Shown: positions 18,267 to 26,711 of the stretch, piece by piece | Layout of the letters: every line of letters begins with the position of its first letter | How positions within the stretch are numbered: the first letter of the stretch is position 1 | Assembly: GCA_963834135.1 (NCBI GenBank) | Contig: CAWIAN010000007.1 | Location: 868,001-932,000, forward strand | Direction: 5' to 3' | Source of the DNA: Bog-257 sp963834135 | GTDB taxonomy: Bacteria > Acidobacteriota > Terriglobia > Terriglobales > Acidobacteriaceae | DNA length: 64,000 nucleotides | Program-made: the position numbers and the translations under genes | The notes under the pieces: generated by a model | Seen by the model: the letters and a program-made list of their open reading frames with translations, nothing else | Database searches by the model: none | What the model was told of the DNA's origin: nothing

Positions 18267-18660
18267 TCACCTTGGAATTGCCGTGAAGTCACTGGCGCAG
18301 GCCAAGAAGTTTTACGAGAGTCTGGGGCTGTCGCCGATGGAAGACGAAACCGTCGAGGCGGAAAACGTACGCCTGTCGATGGTGCCGGTGGGCGAGAGCC
18401 GGATCGAGCTGCTGGAGCCTCTGTCGGACGACTCGCCGATTGCCAGGTTTCTGGCCAAGCGCGGCGAGGGCCTGCATCACGTGGCCTTGAACGTCGAGAA
18501 TCTGTCGGCAACGGTAGAGCGGTTGAAGGCCAACGGCACTCGCTTGATCTCCGACGACATCAAGATCGGCGCCGGCGGGCATTTGTACGTTTTCGTGCAT
18601 CCCTCGAGCGCCGGCGGAGTATTACTGGAGTTGGTGGAAGACGCACCCCAGGGGGTGTGA
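18253..18660 (+). CDS. mce: Methylmalonyl-CoA epimerase
   Basis: A 135-residue VOC/glyoxalase-fold enzyme interconverting (2R)- and (2S)-methylmalonyl-CoA. Metal ligands are visible: His in IDHLGIAV near the N-terminus, His in GLHHVALNVEN, and Glu in GGVLLELVE near the C-terminus, with the acidic strand SRIELLEPL between. It overlaps the meaB stop region, giving a coupled pair. Length matches the family. A palindromic repeat follows 47 bases downstream. Confidence 0.93.
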   Translation: MSEIDHLGIAVKSLAQAKKFYESLGLSPMEDETVEAENVRLSMVPVGESRIELLEPLSDDSPIARFLAKRGEGLHHVALNVENLSATVERLKANGTRLISDDIKIGAGGHLYVFVHPSSAGGVLLELVEDAPQGV

Positions 18661-18706
18661 GGGGCTTTGAGATCGCGCTGCCGGAACTGATCGAAAGCAA
18701 TTAAGG

Positions 18707-18804
18707 TTGTCATCACGAGGACGTTTTTAGACAGACGACGGATCCGCTTCCCAGTCAGCAGAAGCAGATCCCTCATCGCTCTGAAGAGCTCCTCGTGATG
18801 ACAA
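18707..18804. repeat. Palindromic intergenic repeat element, complete copy
   Basis: The ends TTGTCATCACGAGGA and TCCTCGTGATGACAA are perfect 15-bp inverted repeats bounding 98 bases, with inner complementary blocks (GATCCGCTTC against GAAGCAGATC). The same left end recurs at 28705. It lies between mce and tsaB, the right end only 16 bases before the tsaB start, and could form a strong hairpin in the transcript. Confidence 0.75.
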
Positions 18805-18819
18805 TTTATTTCCCTGCTA

Positions 18820-19488
18820 ATGATGCTGCTCATCTCCATCGACACGTCGGGTCGCAACGGCAGCGTCGCCCTATGCCGTGGTGACGGCCAAAGCTTTGAA
18901 ACTCTGCAAATGGCGACCCTCGAAGGCGGGACTTACTCGGCGCGTCTGATGCCGGTGATCGCTGAACTTCTTGAGCAAAACGGTTTTGGCAAAAGCGATG
19001 TTGATGGCTTTGTGGTGGTCTCCGGCCCCGGCTCGTTCACCGGCCTGCGCGTCGGACTCAGCACGGTGAAAGGTTTGTGCGAAGCGCTGGGCAAGCCGCT
19101 GGTGACCGTTTCGATGCTGGAAGCGATTGCGATGGCATATGGATCGGGTGAGGTAAGCGCGATCCTCGATGCCGGACGAGGCGAAGGATACGTCGGCGAG
19201 TATCGAGTTGAGAATGACATGGCAACTCTAGAGCGGGAATTCATTGTGAAGCTGGTGGAATTCCCCGGCCAGACCAGCCGCGCGGTTGCGACACCTGATA
19301 AAGGCGTTGCAGATGTTCTGCGCGCCGGCGGAATGGAAGTGTCGCTGGTCGATCCAGTTCATGCCAACGGCGTCGCCCGGCTCGGGCTGCGAAAATTGCT
19401 GGCAGGAGAACCGGCGGATGCGGCTTCGGTCGACGTGAACTACATTCGCCGGTCGGACGCGGAACTGTTTGCCAAGCCGAAGGGGTGA
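18820..19488 (+). CDS. tsaB: tRNA threonylcarbamoyladenosine biosynthesis protein TsaB
   Basis: A 222-residue ASKHA-fold protein. The N-terminal strand LLISIDTSGRNGSVALC and the block GFVVVSGPGSFTGLRVGLST are TsaB hallmarks. TsaB partners TsaD and TsaE in making t6A37 on ANN-decoding tRNAs and is the scaffold rather than the catalytic subunit; consistent with this, it lacks the metal-binding His pair of TsaD. Two adjacent ATG codons (18820, 18823) are possible starts. A rimI-like gene follows, an arrangement common in bacteria; tsaD itself is at about 58.3 kb in this window. Confidence 0.92.
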   Translation: MMLLISIDTSGRNGSVALCRGDGQSFETLQMATLEGGTYSARLMPVIAELLEQNGFGKSDVDGFVVVSGPGSFTGLRVGLSTVKGLCEALGKPLVTVSMLEAIAMAYGSGEVSAILDAGRGEGYVGEYRVENDMATLEREFIVKLVEFPGQTSRAVATPDKGVADVLRAGGMEVSLVDPVHANGVARLGLRKLLAGEPADAASVDVNYIRRSDAELFAKPKG

Positions 19489-19527
19489 TGCGAGGGGTTG
19501 TATAGCAGGCCCCGTCGGGCTAAAGCA

Positions 19528-19543
19528 CTCCTCGGGATGACAA
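19528..19543. repeat. Partial copy (one end) of the palindromic repeat
   Basis: CTCCTCGGGATGACAA matches the right end of the repeat family. The facing left end is not intact in the short tsaB-rimI gap, so this is a remnant. Confidence 0.45.
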
Positions 19544-19607
19544 ATAAGAAGGGAGTGACGGCCCAGCTAAAGCTGCGACCCATCAAGAATATTGCTTTAC
19601 CTCACTG

Positions 19608-20063
19608 ATGCTAATCCGCCGCGCCACTCCTGCCGATATCCCTCACATGCGCGCCCTCGAGCAGCACGCCGACACGGCCGCGCATTGGGCTGAGCGCGAA
19701 TATGACGCGCTATTCGCCCTGGAAGCGCCGAAACGCATTGCCTTGGTCGCAGGCGAGACTTCCGACGACATTCACGGTTTTGTTATTGCTCGCAGCGATC
19801 TCGATGATTGGGAGATTGAAAACTTGGTTGTCGCCCCCAACCGGCGGCACGGCGGAATTGGTGGTCGCCTGGTCGGTGAGTTGCTCCACCAAGCTGGGGA
19901 GGCCGGAGCCACTTCGGTGTTGCTGGAAGTCCGTGAGTCCAACCATCCGGCAAGGCGGCTCTATGGAAAGCTTGGATTTGCGGAGACCGGCAGGCGTCCG
20001 AAATATTACGAAAACCCGCAGGAGGATGCCTTGCTGCTGAAAATTTCGGTTTCAATTCCGTGA
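19608..20063 (+). CDS. rimI: Ribosomal-protein-alanine N-acetyltransferase-like (RimI)
   Basis: A 151-residue GNAT-family acetyltransferase. The acetyl-CoA loop region is VVAPNRRHGGIGGRLVGELL (motif A), followed by TSVLLEVRESNHPARRLYGK and LGFAETGRRPKYY, which closely match RimI. RimI acetylates the N-terminus of ribosomal protein S18, and RimI-type genes commonly sit next to tsaB, supporting the assignment. It starts 119 bases after tsaB. Confidence 0.85.
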   Translation: MLIRRATPADIPHMRALEQHADTAAHWAEREYDALFALEAPKRIALVAGETSDDIHGFVIARSDLDDWEIENLVVAPNRRHGGIGGRLVGELLHQAGEAGATSVLLEVRESNHPARRLYGKLGFAETGRRPKYYENPQEDALLLKISVSIP

Positions 20064-20132
20064 CAAAAGCGCTTGAAGCAGAATAGGGCGTATGCTAGCG
20101 TTTTCATCGTAGGTTCATTGGAGGTGCAGTGA

Positions 20133-20360
20133 ATGGCAACTCAGGCACGTGATCAGCTTCTCGCGAGCAATGAAGAATTTCGCCGTCTGGCAGATGAACA
20201 CACCCAGTACTCGCAGCGTCTCGACTCCTTGATTCAGAAGAAGTATCTCTCCGAAGACGAAAAAGTCGAAGAAGTGCGATTGAAGAAGCTGAAACTTCAC
20301 CTGAAGGACCAGATGGAAAACCTGGAGCAGCAATACCGCTCCTCCCATCAGGCCGTTTAG
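20133..20360 (+). CDS. DUF465 (YdcH-like) small coiled-coil protein
   Basis: A 75-residue, highly charged, all-helical protein with the DUF465 pattern (NEEFRRLADEHTQYSQRLDS, then KKYLSEDEKVEEVRLKKLKL). GGAGGTG lies seven bases before the ATG. Cytoplasmic; function of the family is not established. It is the last gene of the meaB-to-rimI run. Confidence 0.85.
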   Translation: MATQARDQLLASNEEFRRLADEHTQYSQRLDSLIQKKYLSEDEKVEEVRLKKLKLHLKDQMENLEQQYRSSHQAV

Positions 20361-20565
20361 TAGCCATTAACCGCGTCAGTCCGGCGGAAAAGACATGGGT
20401 CTTGGCCGCCTCCTGTGATCCCTGCCTGTCATCCGTCAACCCTGAATCAATTCAATACAGCGCGCCGACGAACCGGTCATATCGATGGTCGGCCAGCCAT
20501 GTCCTCGGCAGAAAATCCGTGACCGGCAATACTCTTGCGCGGAGTGGTTGCGGTATTCTCAACTC

Positions 20566-21909
20566 ATGCGGCTTCACGATCTTCCCATTGAGCTTTCAAC
20601 CTCCTCGTACTTTGGTTTTGCGCGCTGCGCCGCTCGTGCGGTCCTTTGCTGTCTTCTGCTTTCTGCCGGGGTTGTCGGGCAACAGAAGCCGCCGGCACGG
20701 CCTGCGGCTCATTCCTTGGAGGGTCTATGGGACGGGACCATGCAAAGCAAGGCAGGTGAAGTGAAGTTTGGCGTCGAGTTCCAACAGCAGGGAGATCGGT
20801 TGCACGCCACCCTGGTCAACGCCACTGATCGCCAGCCGTTCAGCAGCGCCGAGCTTAAGGACAATGTGCTGACGCTTCGCATGGATTACTACGATGGCCA
20901 GCTCACGATGCACTATAGCGCTCTGAATGCAATGGAGGGCGAATACACTCGCCAAACCAGTAAGGGCGTGGTGCAGATTCCGGTTCAACTTGTGGCTCAC
21001 CCGAAGCCTGCCGCCACTGAGCCATGGACAGGACCCTCACTGACGGGCGACTGGATCTTCACCTGGCCCGAGGAAAAGGGCGCGGAAAAGACGACCTTGG
21101 CCCATTTCCAGCAGGAGAAAGACGCCTACGACGGGTCTGATGTGCCGATTACCGGAATCATCGAGCCGGTCAGCGGCGACACGGGCTTGCTGCATGGCAC
21201 GGTGTACCGCGATCTCGAGGGACAGACTTTCTTTCATCTAAGCCGCTTTGACGGGATCCACGTGCTGGCGATCGACGGCAGACTGCTGCCAGACGGTACC
21301 CTGAAGGGCCAGCAGGGCGGAGTCGTTTCCCTCGAGCCTTTCACCGCCGAACGCAGCAAAGACAAAGCCACTGCCGATCCGAACGCACTGGCAGAGACGT
21401 TGACGAAGGTCAAGGATCCGCAACAGCCGTTCCGCTTCAGCGGCATCGATGCATCGGGCAAGACGCTCGACCAGAGCAGTCAGGAGTTTGCAGGGAAGCC
21501 GCTGATCGTCGACATTTTCGGTACTTGGTGCCCCAACTGCCACGATGAGGCGCCGGTTCTGGAGAAGCTCTATCAGAAATATCGCAAGCAGGGCTTGCAG
21601 ATTGTCGGTCTCGCGTACGAGTACACCGACGATCAGCAGCGCAGCCTGCAGCAGATCGGCATCTATCGGGCAAAGTTCGGGTTGACATTTCCGCTGCTGC
21701 TCGCGGGCACGACCGACCAAGGGCAGATTGCCAAGACACTGCCGCAACTCGAGAACTTCGGCGCATTTCCAACCTCAATCTTCATCGACCGCTCTGGCCA
21801 CGTGAAGGCAATCCTGGCGGGATTTACCGGACCGTCGACGGGGGAGAAGTACCAGGAAGTGCAGAAGAGGATGGATGAGCTGGTAAGGGAAATTGTGGGG
21901 GCGAGGTGA
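20566..21909 (+). CDS. Secreted TlpA-like thioredoxin-fold protein with N-terminal beta domain
   Basis: About 447 residues from the ATG at 20566; the frame is open further upstream but only this start gives an export signal (FARCAARAVLCCLLLSAGVV). The N-terminal half (about 40-285) is a beta-rich domain with LEGLWDGTMQ and LTGDWIFTWPEEKG repeats, of unknown role. The C-terminal 150 residues form a redoxin domain with the active site GTWCPNCHDEAP. Such fusions act as periplasmic thiol reductases or cytochrome-maturation helpers; which one applies here is unclear. No ribosome site is evident. It is probably monocistronic. Confidence 0.8.
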   Translation: MRLHDLPIELSTSSYFGFARCAARAVLCCLLLSAGVVGQQKPPARPAAHSLEGLWDGTMQSKAGEVKFGVEFQQQGDRLHATLVNATDRQPFSSAELKDNVLTLRMDYYDGQLTMHYSALNAMEGEYTRQTSKGVVQIPVQLVAHPKPAATEPWTGPSLTGDWIFTWPEEKGAEKTTLAHFQQEKDAYDGSDVPITGIIEPVSGDTGLLHGTVYRDLEGQTFFHLSRFDGIHVLAIDGRLLPDGTLKGQQGGVVSLEPFTAERSKDKATADPNALAETLTKVKDPQQPFRFSGIDASGKTLDQSSQEFAGKPLIVDIFGTWCPNCHDEAPVLEKLYQKYRKQGLQIVGLAYEYTDDQQRSLQQIGIYRAKFGLTFPLLLAGTTDQGQIAKTLPQLENFGAFPTSIFIDRSGHVKAILAGFTGPSTGEKYQEVQKRMDELVREIVGAR

Positions 21910-22190
21910 ACCGGGTGCTCAAGAACGGATTTCACGACGCAGAACTACCCCGCCGTTCGAGTCACGCTTTACACAGGCGTTTGGAAGCGGCAGGGTTTTG
22001 AGTGAAATGGCCTGTTCGCGCCAATAGTCGGCCAAAGTGGGAACCAACGAGAAGTTGGGCGATCCGGTTCAGCCGGTGCTGTGCCTGATAAGGTACCGAT
22101 TTCCTAGCAATTTTGAGTGATTAAGGCCCGGCAATCTGCGTTATTATGCCTCCCGCGCCGGACGTCCCATTCCGGCGAGGAGAAGTTGTC

Positions 22191-23456
22191 ATGCATAACA
22201 GCATTTGTCGGATCGCTCTTTTCTGCTTCGCGCTTTCCGCTGCTATCGTCCAGATAGCCCAGGCGCAGACGTTCAGCGTTCTTTATGACTTCACGGCTAG
22301 CGCGGACGGGGCATATCCCCGGGCTGGGGTTACCGTCGGACCTGGTGGAGTCCTATACGGAACGGCGGAATACGGCGGGAGCTATGGCAATGGCACAGTT
22401 TTCAGACTGAGACCGACGAATGCAAGCTGGGCATTCAGTACTTTGTACGATTTTGCCGGGGGAAGCGATGGAGCCGCTCCAATCGGTGGAGTTGTGTTCG
22501 GATCCAATGGCGCTCTATTCGGCACAACCCAGCAGGGTGGTCCCGAAAACGATGGGACAGTGTTCGAACTGAAGCCTCCGGCTACTTTGTGCCGATCGCA
22601 ACCTTGTTTTTGGAACGAGACCATACTGCACACCTTCACCGGGACGCCGGATGGGCTCTACCCATGGGTCCAGAACCTAATCTTCGATGCCGCGGGAAAC
22701 ATATACGGCACCACTGCGGGTGGCGGCGCGTTTGGTGGGGGGACGGTGTTCGAGCTGACCCGGTCAGGCAGCGGATACACGGAGACCATGGTGCATCAAT
22801 TTGCCGGCAGCCCGGACGGGGCGGACCCTTTTACCGGTGTGGTATTCGATGCCGCGGGAAATTTGTACGGAACAACGGGTGACGGAGGAACCGGGCGCGG
22901 ATGCGAATCCGGCTGTGGGACAGCGTTCCAGCTGAAGCCTTCCGGCGGGAACTGGCAAGAGAGTGTCCTACTTAACTTCGACCAGGGGTCTACCGGTATG
23001 GATGGTGGGTATTACCCTTACAGTCCTCTTCTCCTCGATAGCGCCGGCAACCTATATGGCACCACGATTTATTCCAGGGTGCTGCTCGATGGCGTAGTTT
23101 TCAAGCTCGCCCCTTCACACGGAGGGTTCGCCCCCTCCGTGTTTTACGCTTTCCCGTCATCCTGCCAGCCCTACGGTGGCCTGACTATGGACTCAGCCGG
23201 TAATTTCTTTGGGGTTTGTCTTGCTGCCGGATCAGGCTCCGTATTCGAACTGACCAATTGCAGTCAGTCCTGTGTCATGGTCGATCTTCACGACTTCAAT
23301 GGCCGCGACGGTTACATGCCTTACGGCACGCCGACGCTCGATGCGAACGGCAATCTTTACGGCACAACACAGTATGGAGGTACGAGCATCAACTGCCAAC
23401 TCGGCTGCGGTGTGGTGTGGGAGATCGCGGGCGTTGGCGCGCCGCTCAAGCACTGA
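22191..23456 (+). CDS. Secreted GloVer tandem-repeat protein (TIGR03803 family)
   Basis: A 421-residue protein from the ATG at 22191, which has GAGGAGAA upstream. A signal peptide (IALFCFALSAAIVQIAQAQ) is followed by about seven repeats of roughly 50 residues containing the pattern LYGTTxxGG...GTVFxL, e.g. AAGNIYGTTAGGGAFGGGTV. These repeats are the basis of TIGR03803 and GloVer choice-of-anchor proteins and likely build a beta-propeller-like surface. No membrane anchor is visible at the C-terminus. Function unknown; presumably secreted or surface-associated. Confidence 0.85.
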   Translation: MHNSICRIALFCFALSAAIVQIAQAQTFSVLYDFTASADGAYPRAGVTVGPGGVLYGTAEYGGSYGNGTVFRLRPTNASWAFSTLYDFAGGSDGAAPIGGVVFGSNGALFGTTQQGGPENDGTVFELKPPATLCRSQPCFWNETILHTFTGTPDGLYPWVQNLIFDAAGNIYGTTAGGGAFGGGTVFELTRSGSGYTETMVHQFAGSPDGADPFTGVVFDAAGNLYGTTGDGGTGRGCESGCGTAFQLKPSGGNWQESVLLNFDQGSTGMDGGYYPYSPLLLDSAGNLYGTTIYSRVLLDGVVFKLAPSHGGFAPSVFYAFPSSCQPYGGLTMDSAGNFFGVCLAAGSGSVFELTNCSQSCVMVDLHDFNGRDGYMPYGTPTLDANGNLYGTTQYGGTSINCQLGCGVVWEIAGVGAPLKH

Positions 23457-23579
23457 ATCGCTTTAGCTGGCGATAAATCGCCATCACACTCATTCACCCA
23501 GCCTATCCGCTTGCAGCTTAGTTCTGTCTTCGCTGGGCAACCCCCATTCAGCCTAAGGCTCTATAATCATTAGACGCCC

Positions 23580-24236
23580 ATGGTTCGCGACGGCATCTAT
23601 TACGGACTGGCATTCATTCTGGTTGCGGCGCTGGTAGGTTGGCTGACCCTGCCTGCGCTTGCCGCTGTTCCGTTGCTGCTGGCCGCCTTCTTTCTTTGGT
23701 TCTTTCGCGATCCAGAGCGGCGGATTCCGGCTATTCAAGGAGCGATCGTCTCGCCGGCTGACGGGAAGGTCACCGATATCTCCGTAATCGACCAAGATGG
23801 CGAGGCCAAGACCCGCATCAGCATCTTCCTGAACGTGTTCAATGTGCATGTGAATCGCTCGCCAATCACCGGCGTAATCGAAGACATTCGCTATCAGAAG
23901 GGCAAGTTCGGCAATGCGATGGGCGCGGTCTCCGCCGAGGAGAACGAGCAAAACATCGTGACCGTTCGTGGCGACGCAGGAGTTGTTGTCTTCAAGCAGA
24001 TCGCTGGTCTTCTTGCGCGGCGTATCGTGTTCACCAAGAAGGTCGGCGACAAACTCGAACGCGGCGAGCGGGTTGGACTTATCAAATTCGGATCACGAAC
24101 TGACGTTATTTTTCCCGCCGGCGCTGACATGAAGGTGCGTGTGGGCGAAAACGTGAAGGGCGGCTCGAGCGTGCTGGCAATTGCGCAGCCGCAACCCACT
24201 CCGGCTCGTCTGCGCGATGTCGCGGAGGTGCGATGA
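23580..24236 (+). CDS. psd: Phosphatidylserine decarboxylase (short type)
   Basis: A 218-residue pyruvoyl enzyme that converts phosphatidylserine to phosphatidylethanolamine. The self-cleavage motif is GSS in KGGSSVLA (Gly195-Ser196). Other family blocks are FFRDPERRIP, SPADGKVTDI and FLNVFNVHVNRSP. Membrane helices occupy the first 45 residues. The short length without a long N-terminal region matches the PSD-A class. It overlaps pssA by four bases (ATGA), so synthesis and decarboxylation of phosphatidylserine are encoded in order. Confidence 0.95.
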   Translation: MVRDGIYYGLAFILVAALVGWLTLPALAAVPLLLAAFFLWFFRDPERRIPAIQGAIVSPADGKVTDISVIDQDGEAKTRISIFLNVFNVHVNRSPITGVIEDIRYQKGKFGNAMGAVSAEENEQNIVTVRGDAGVVVFKQIAGLLARRIVFTKKVGDKLERGERVGLIKFGSRTDVIFPAGADMKVRVGENVKGGSSVLAIAQPQPTPARLRDVAEVR

Positions 24237-25093
24237 ACTCGTACCCGCAACCCGGCGGCCCGGTGCGGCGCCGTCCGCGTAAGGGCCTCTATCTTTTGCC
24301 GTCGATGTTTACCGCAGGAAACATGGCTGCGGGATACTACGCCATCGGGCAAGCCATTCAGGGTACAGCCAGCGATCCTTGGCATTTCGATCTGGCGGCT
24401 AAAGCCATAGGGATTGCCATCGTTCTCGATTTTTTCGATGGCGGTATTGCCCGGCTCACCAATACCGCCAGCGATTTCGGCCGCGAACTCGATTCGCTGG
24501 CCGATGTAATTACCTTCGGCATCGCTCCTGCCGTGCTGGCCTGGATGTGGGGCTTCCGAATGTTGCCCATGGAAGGCAATCTGGAGTGGCGGACGCAAGT
24601 CATCCGCATTGGCGCGGTCATGACCTTCGCCTTTCTTCTGGCGGGTGCATCGCGACTGGCGCGTTTTAATATCCAGGTCAATCCGCAGCCCTCGAATCCG
24701 GGACGTCCCGGCCGAAAGTATTTCGTTGGCATGCCGATCCCCGCCGGAGCCGGCACCATCGCCGCCGTGGTTCACCTGGTGCAGGGAGCTCCGCTTCAGA
24801 TTTGGTGGCTGTCTTGTGGCTGGGGAGTCTTTCTCGCGATCATCTCGTTTCTGATGGTCAGCACCTGGCGGTTCTTCAGTTTCAAGGGCATCAATTTTCG
24901 GCAGCCGCAGAATTTCCGCTGGATCATTGTGATGGGAATAGCGATTGCCTTGATCATCCTCTCGTCGCAATATGTACTGTTCGCGCTGGCGCTGATCTAT
25001 ATCCTGTCGGGAGTGATCGCGCGGCTTTCCTTTGTCTTTCGCCGGCCAACGGTGCCGCCTCCACCGCCGCAGGACGAGGTCTCACACGCTTGA
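24233..25093 (+). CDS. pssA: CDP-diacylglycerol--serine O-phosphatidyltransferase
   Basis: A 286-residue multi-pass inner-membrane enzyme making phosphatidylserine from CDP-diacylglycerol and serine. The CDP-alcohol phosphotransferase motif (DGxxAR...G...D...D) is present as FFDGGIARLTNTASDFG followed by RELDSLAD. Helices before and after it complete the membrane fold. The C-terminus is proline-rich (PTVPPPPPQDE). It overlaps psd at its start and the Asd-like gene at its stop by one base. Confidence 0.95.
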   Translation: MNSYPQPGGPVRRRPRKGLYLLPSMFTAGNMAAGYYAIGQAIQGTASDPWHFDLAAKAIGIAIVLDFFDGGIARLTNTASDFGRELDSLADVITFGIAPAVLAWMWGFRMLPMEGNLEWRTQVIRIGAVMTFAFLLAGASRLARFNIQVNPQPSNPGRPGRKYFVGMPIPAGAGTIAAVVHLVQGAPLQIWWLSCGWGVFLAIISFLMVSTWRFFSFKGINFRQPQNFRWIIVMGIAIALIILSSQYVLFALALIYILSGVIARLSFVFRRPTVPPPPPQDEVSHA

Positions 25094-26172
25094 TGAAAAG
25101 TGATACGAACAAACCCTCCGCAACCCGTACCGATGGAGGCCATTGGGGTGGCCTGTTCCGCGTTGCCATCATTGGCGCCGCTACCCTGAAAGGCCGGGAG
25201 CTGAAAGAGGTCCTGAGCGACCGCAACTTCCCGGCAACCGATATCCGACTGTTGGATGACGAAGAGTCGCTCGGCCAGTTGCAGGCAGTCGGCGAGGAAC
25301 CGACCTTCATCCAGAGCGTTCTTCCCGAACATCTCGACGGCGTAGATTTCAGCTTCTTCGCCTCCGACGAGAACTTCACTCGTGATACCTGGCAGATGGC
25401 CCGCAAAGCGGGGAGCGACATTATCGATCTTTCGTACGCTCTGGAAGATCGTCCTGACGCTCTGCTGCGCGCCCCGTGGATTGAGCGGGAGCTCGGTGCC
25501 ACCCGCAAAGTTGATTTCAGCGAAGCGCCGGTGATCGTCGCCCATCCGGCGGCGATAGTGCTGGCCCTGCTTCTGCTGCGAGCGCAGAAGATCGGCAAGA
25601 TTGCTCGCGCTATCGCTACACTGTTTGAGCCGGCCTCTGAGCACGGTCGCCGTGGCATGGATGAGTTGCACGAGCAGACCGTGAATCTGCTTTCCTTCCA
25701 GCAACTGCCTAAAGGTGTGTTCGACACGCAGGTAGCGTTCAACCTGCTCGATCGTTACGGCGAGAAGTCGCTGCCCACCCTGGCATCGGTAGAGAGCCGC
25801 ATCGTGCGCCACTTCCGCGGCATTGTGCAGGAGCAGTTGAGCGTACCTTCCCTGATGCTTCTCCAGGCTCCCATCTTCCATGGGCATGCGTTTTCGCTTT
25901 ACATTGAATTGGAGAATCCTGCGCAGATCGAAGAGATGGTGGCTGCGCTATCCGGGGATCATGTCGACGTTTTGCAGGGCGGCGAAGAATCGCCAAGCAA
26001 CGTGAATGCCGCGGGGCAGGAGCAGATCCAGGTATACGCCCGCCAGGACCCGCAAAGGCCAAATGCATTCTGGTTGTGGGCAGCCTCCGACAATCTGCGA
26101 ATCTCGGCGCTTAGTGCAGTGGAATGTGCCGAGAGCATGATCGCGTCACGCCCGCGAGGAAAGGTACAGTGA
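25093..26172 (+). CDS. Aspartate-semialdehyde dehydrogenase paralogue lacking the catalytic cysteine (Usg-1-like)
   Basis: A 359-residue protein from the ATG overlapping the pssA stop. The N-terminal Rossmann strand is FRVAIIGAATLKGRELKEVL, and the C-terminal Asd blocks SEHGRRGMDELHEQTVNLLS and PIFHGHAFSLYIE are clear. Where true Asd has NPNCS with the nucleophile, this protein has HPAAI (151-155), so alanine 154 replaces the cysteine. It should not catalyse the dehydrogenase reaction. E. coli Usg-1 is a comparable paralogue. Its operon partners concern phospholipid and LPS assembly, so a structural or regulatory role is possible; this is inference. Confidence 0.85.
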   Translation: MKSDTNKPSATRTDGGHWGGLFRVAIIGAATLKGRELKEVLSDRNFPATDIRLLDDEESLGQLQAVGEEPTFIQSVLPEHLDGVDFSFFASDENFTRDTWQMARKAGSDIIDLSYALEDRPDALLRAPWIERELGATRKVDFSEAPVIVAHPAAIVLALLLLRAQKIGKIARAIATLFEPASEHGRRGMDELHEQTVNLLSFQQLPKGVFDTQVAFNLLDRYGEKSLPTLASVESRIVRHFRGIVQEQLSVPSLMLLQAPIFHGHAFSLYIELENPAQIEEMVAALSGDHVDVLQGGEESPSNVNAAGQEQIQVYARQDPQRPNAFWLWAASDNLRISALSAVECAESMIASRPRGKVQ

Positions 26173-26711
26173 GCTGTTCCGCATTCAGTCGTCGCGCTCC
26201 TTTGGCGGCGATGATCGCACTGCTGACCTTTACGACCGCCTGTGGCTATCACACGGCCGGAAACAACGGCCCGCGCCTGCCCAGTGATCTGCACACGATG
26301 TACGTTCCGGGCCTCCTCGACGCCTCGCAGACTTATCACATCGGCCAGACATTTACCGAAGCGCTGATTCGTGAGCTGCGCGAGCGCACAAACTACCGCA
26401 TCGTCACGACCAACGACGGAACAGCTGATGCCGTGTTGACCGGAACTATCACCAGCGTATACATCGCGCCGCTAACCTTCGACTCGGCAACCGGACGTGT
26501 TTCCACTTCACTGGTAGCCGTCAGCATGAGTGCCAAGCTTGTCGGTAAAGATGGCACCATGCTGTGGAGCAATCCCAGCTTCCTATACCGCGAGCAGTAC
26601 CAGGAATCGACCGACCCCTCAAGCTTCTTCGAGGAAGAGGCGCCCGCAGTGCAGCGCATGGCGAGAAATTTTTCCAAGGAATTGGTCGCTTCCATCCTGG
26701 AGGCGTTCTAG
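26169..26711 (+). CDS. lptE: LPS-assembly lipoprotein LptE
   Basis: A 180-residue lipoprotein from the GTG at 26169, which overlaps the previous stop (GTGA) and has AGGAAAGG upstream. The lipobox is FTTACGYHT with Cys25. The mature domain has the LptE pattern: YHIGQTFTEALIRELRER, a beta strand with TGTITSVYIAPL, and the C-terminal helix AVQRMARNFSKELVASILEA. LptE plugs the LptD barrel that inserts LPS in the outer membrane. The neighbour holA is also next to lptE in enterobacteria, supporting the call. It confirms a diderm envelope. Confidence 0.9.
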   Translation: MSCSAFSRRAPLAAMIALLTFTTACGYHTAGNNGPRLPSDLHTMYVPGLLDASQTYHIGQTFTEALIRELRERTNYRIVTTNDGTADAVLTGTITSVYIAPLTFDSATGRVSTSLVAVSMSAKLVGKDGTMLWSNPSFLYREQYQESTDPSSFFEEEAPAVQRMARNFSKELVASILEAF

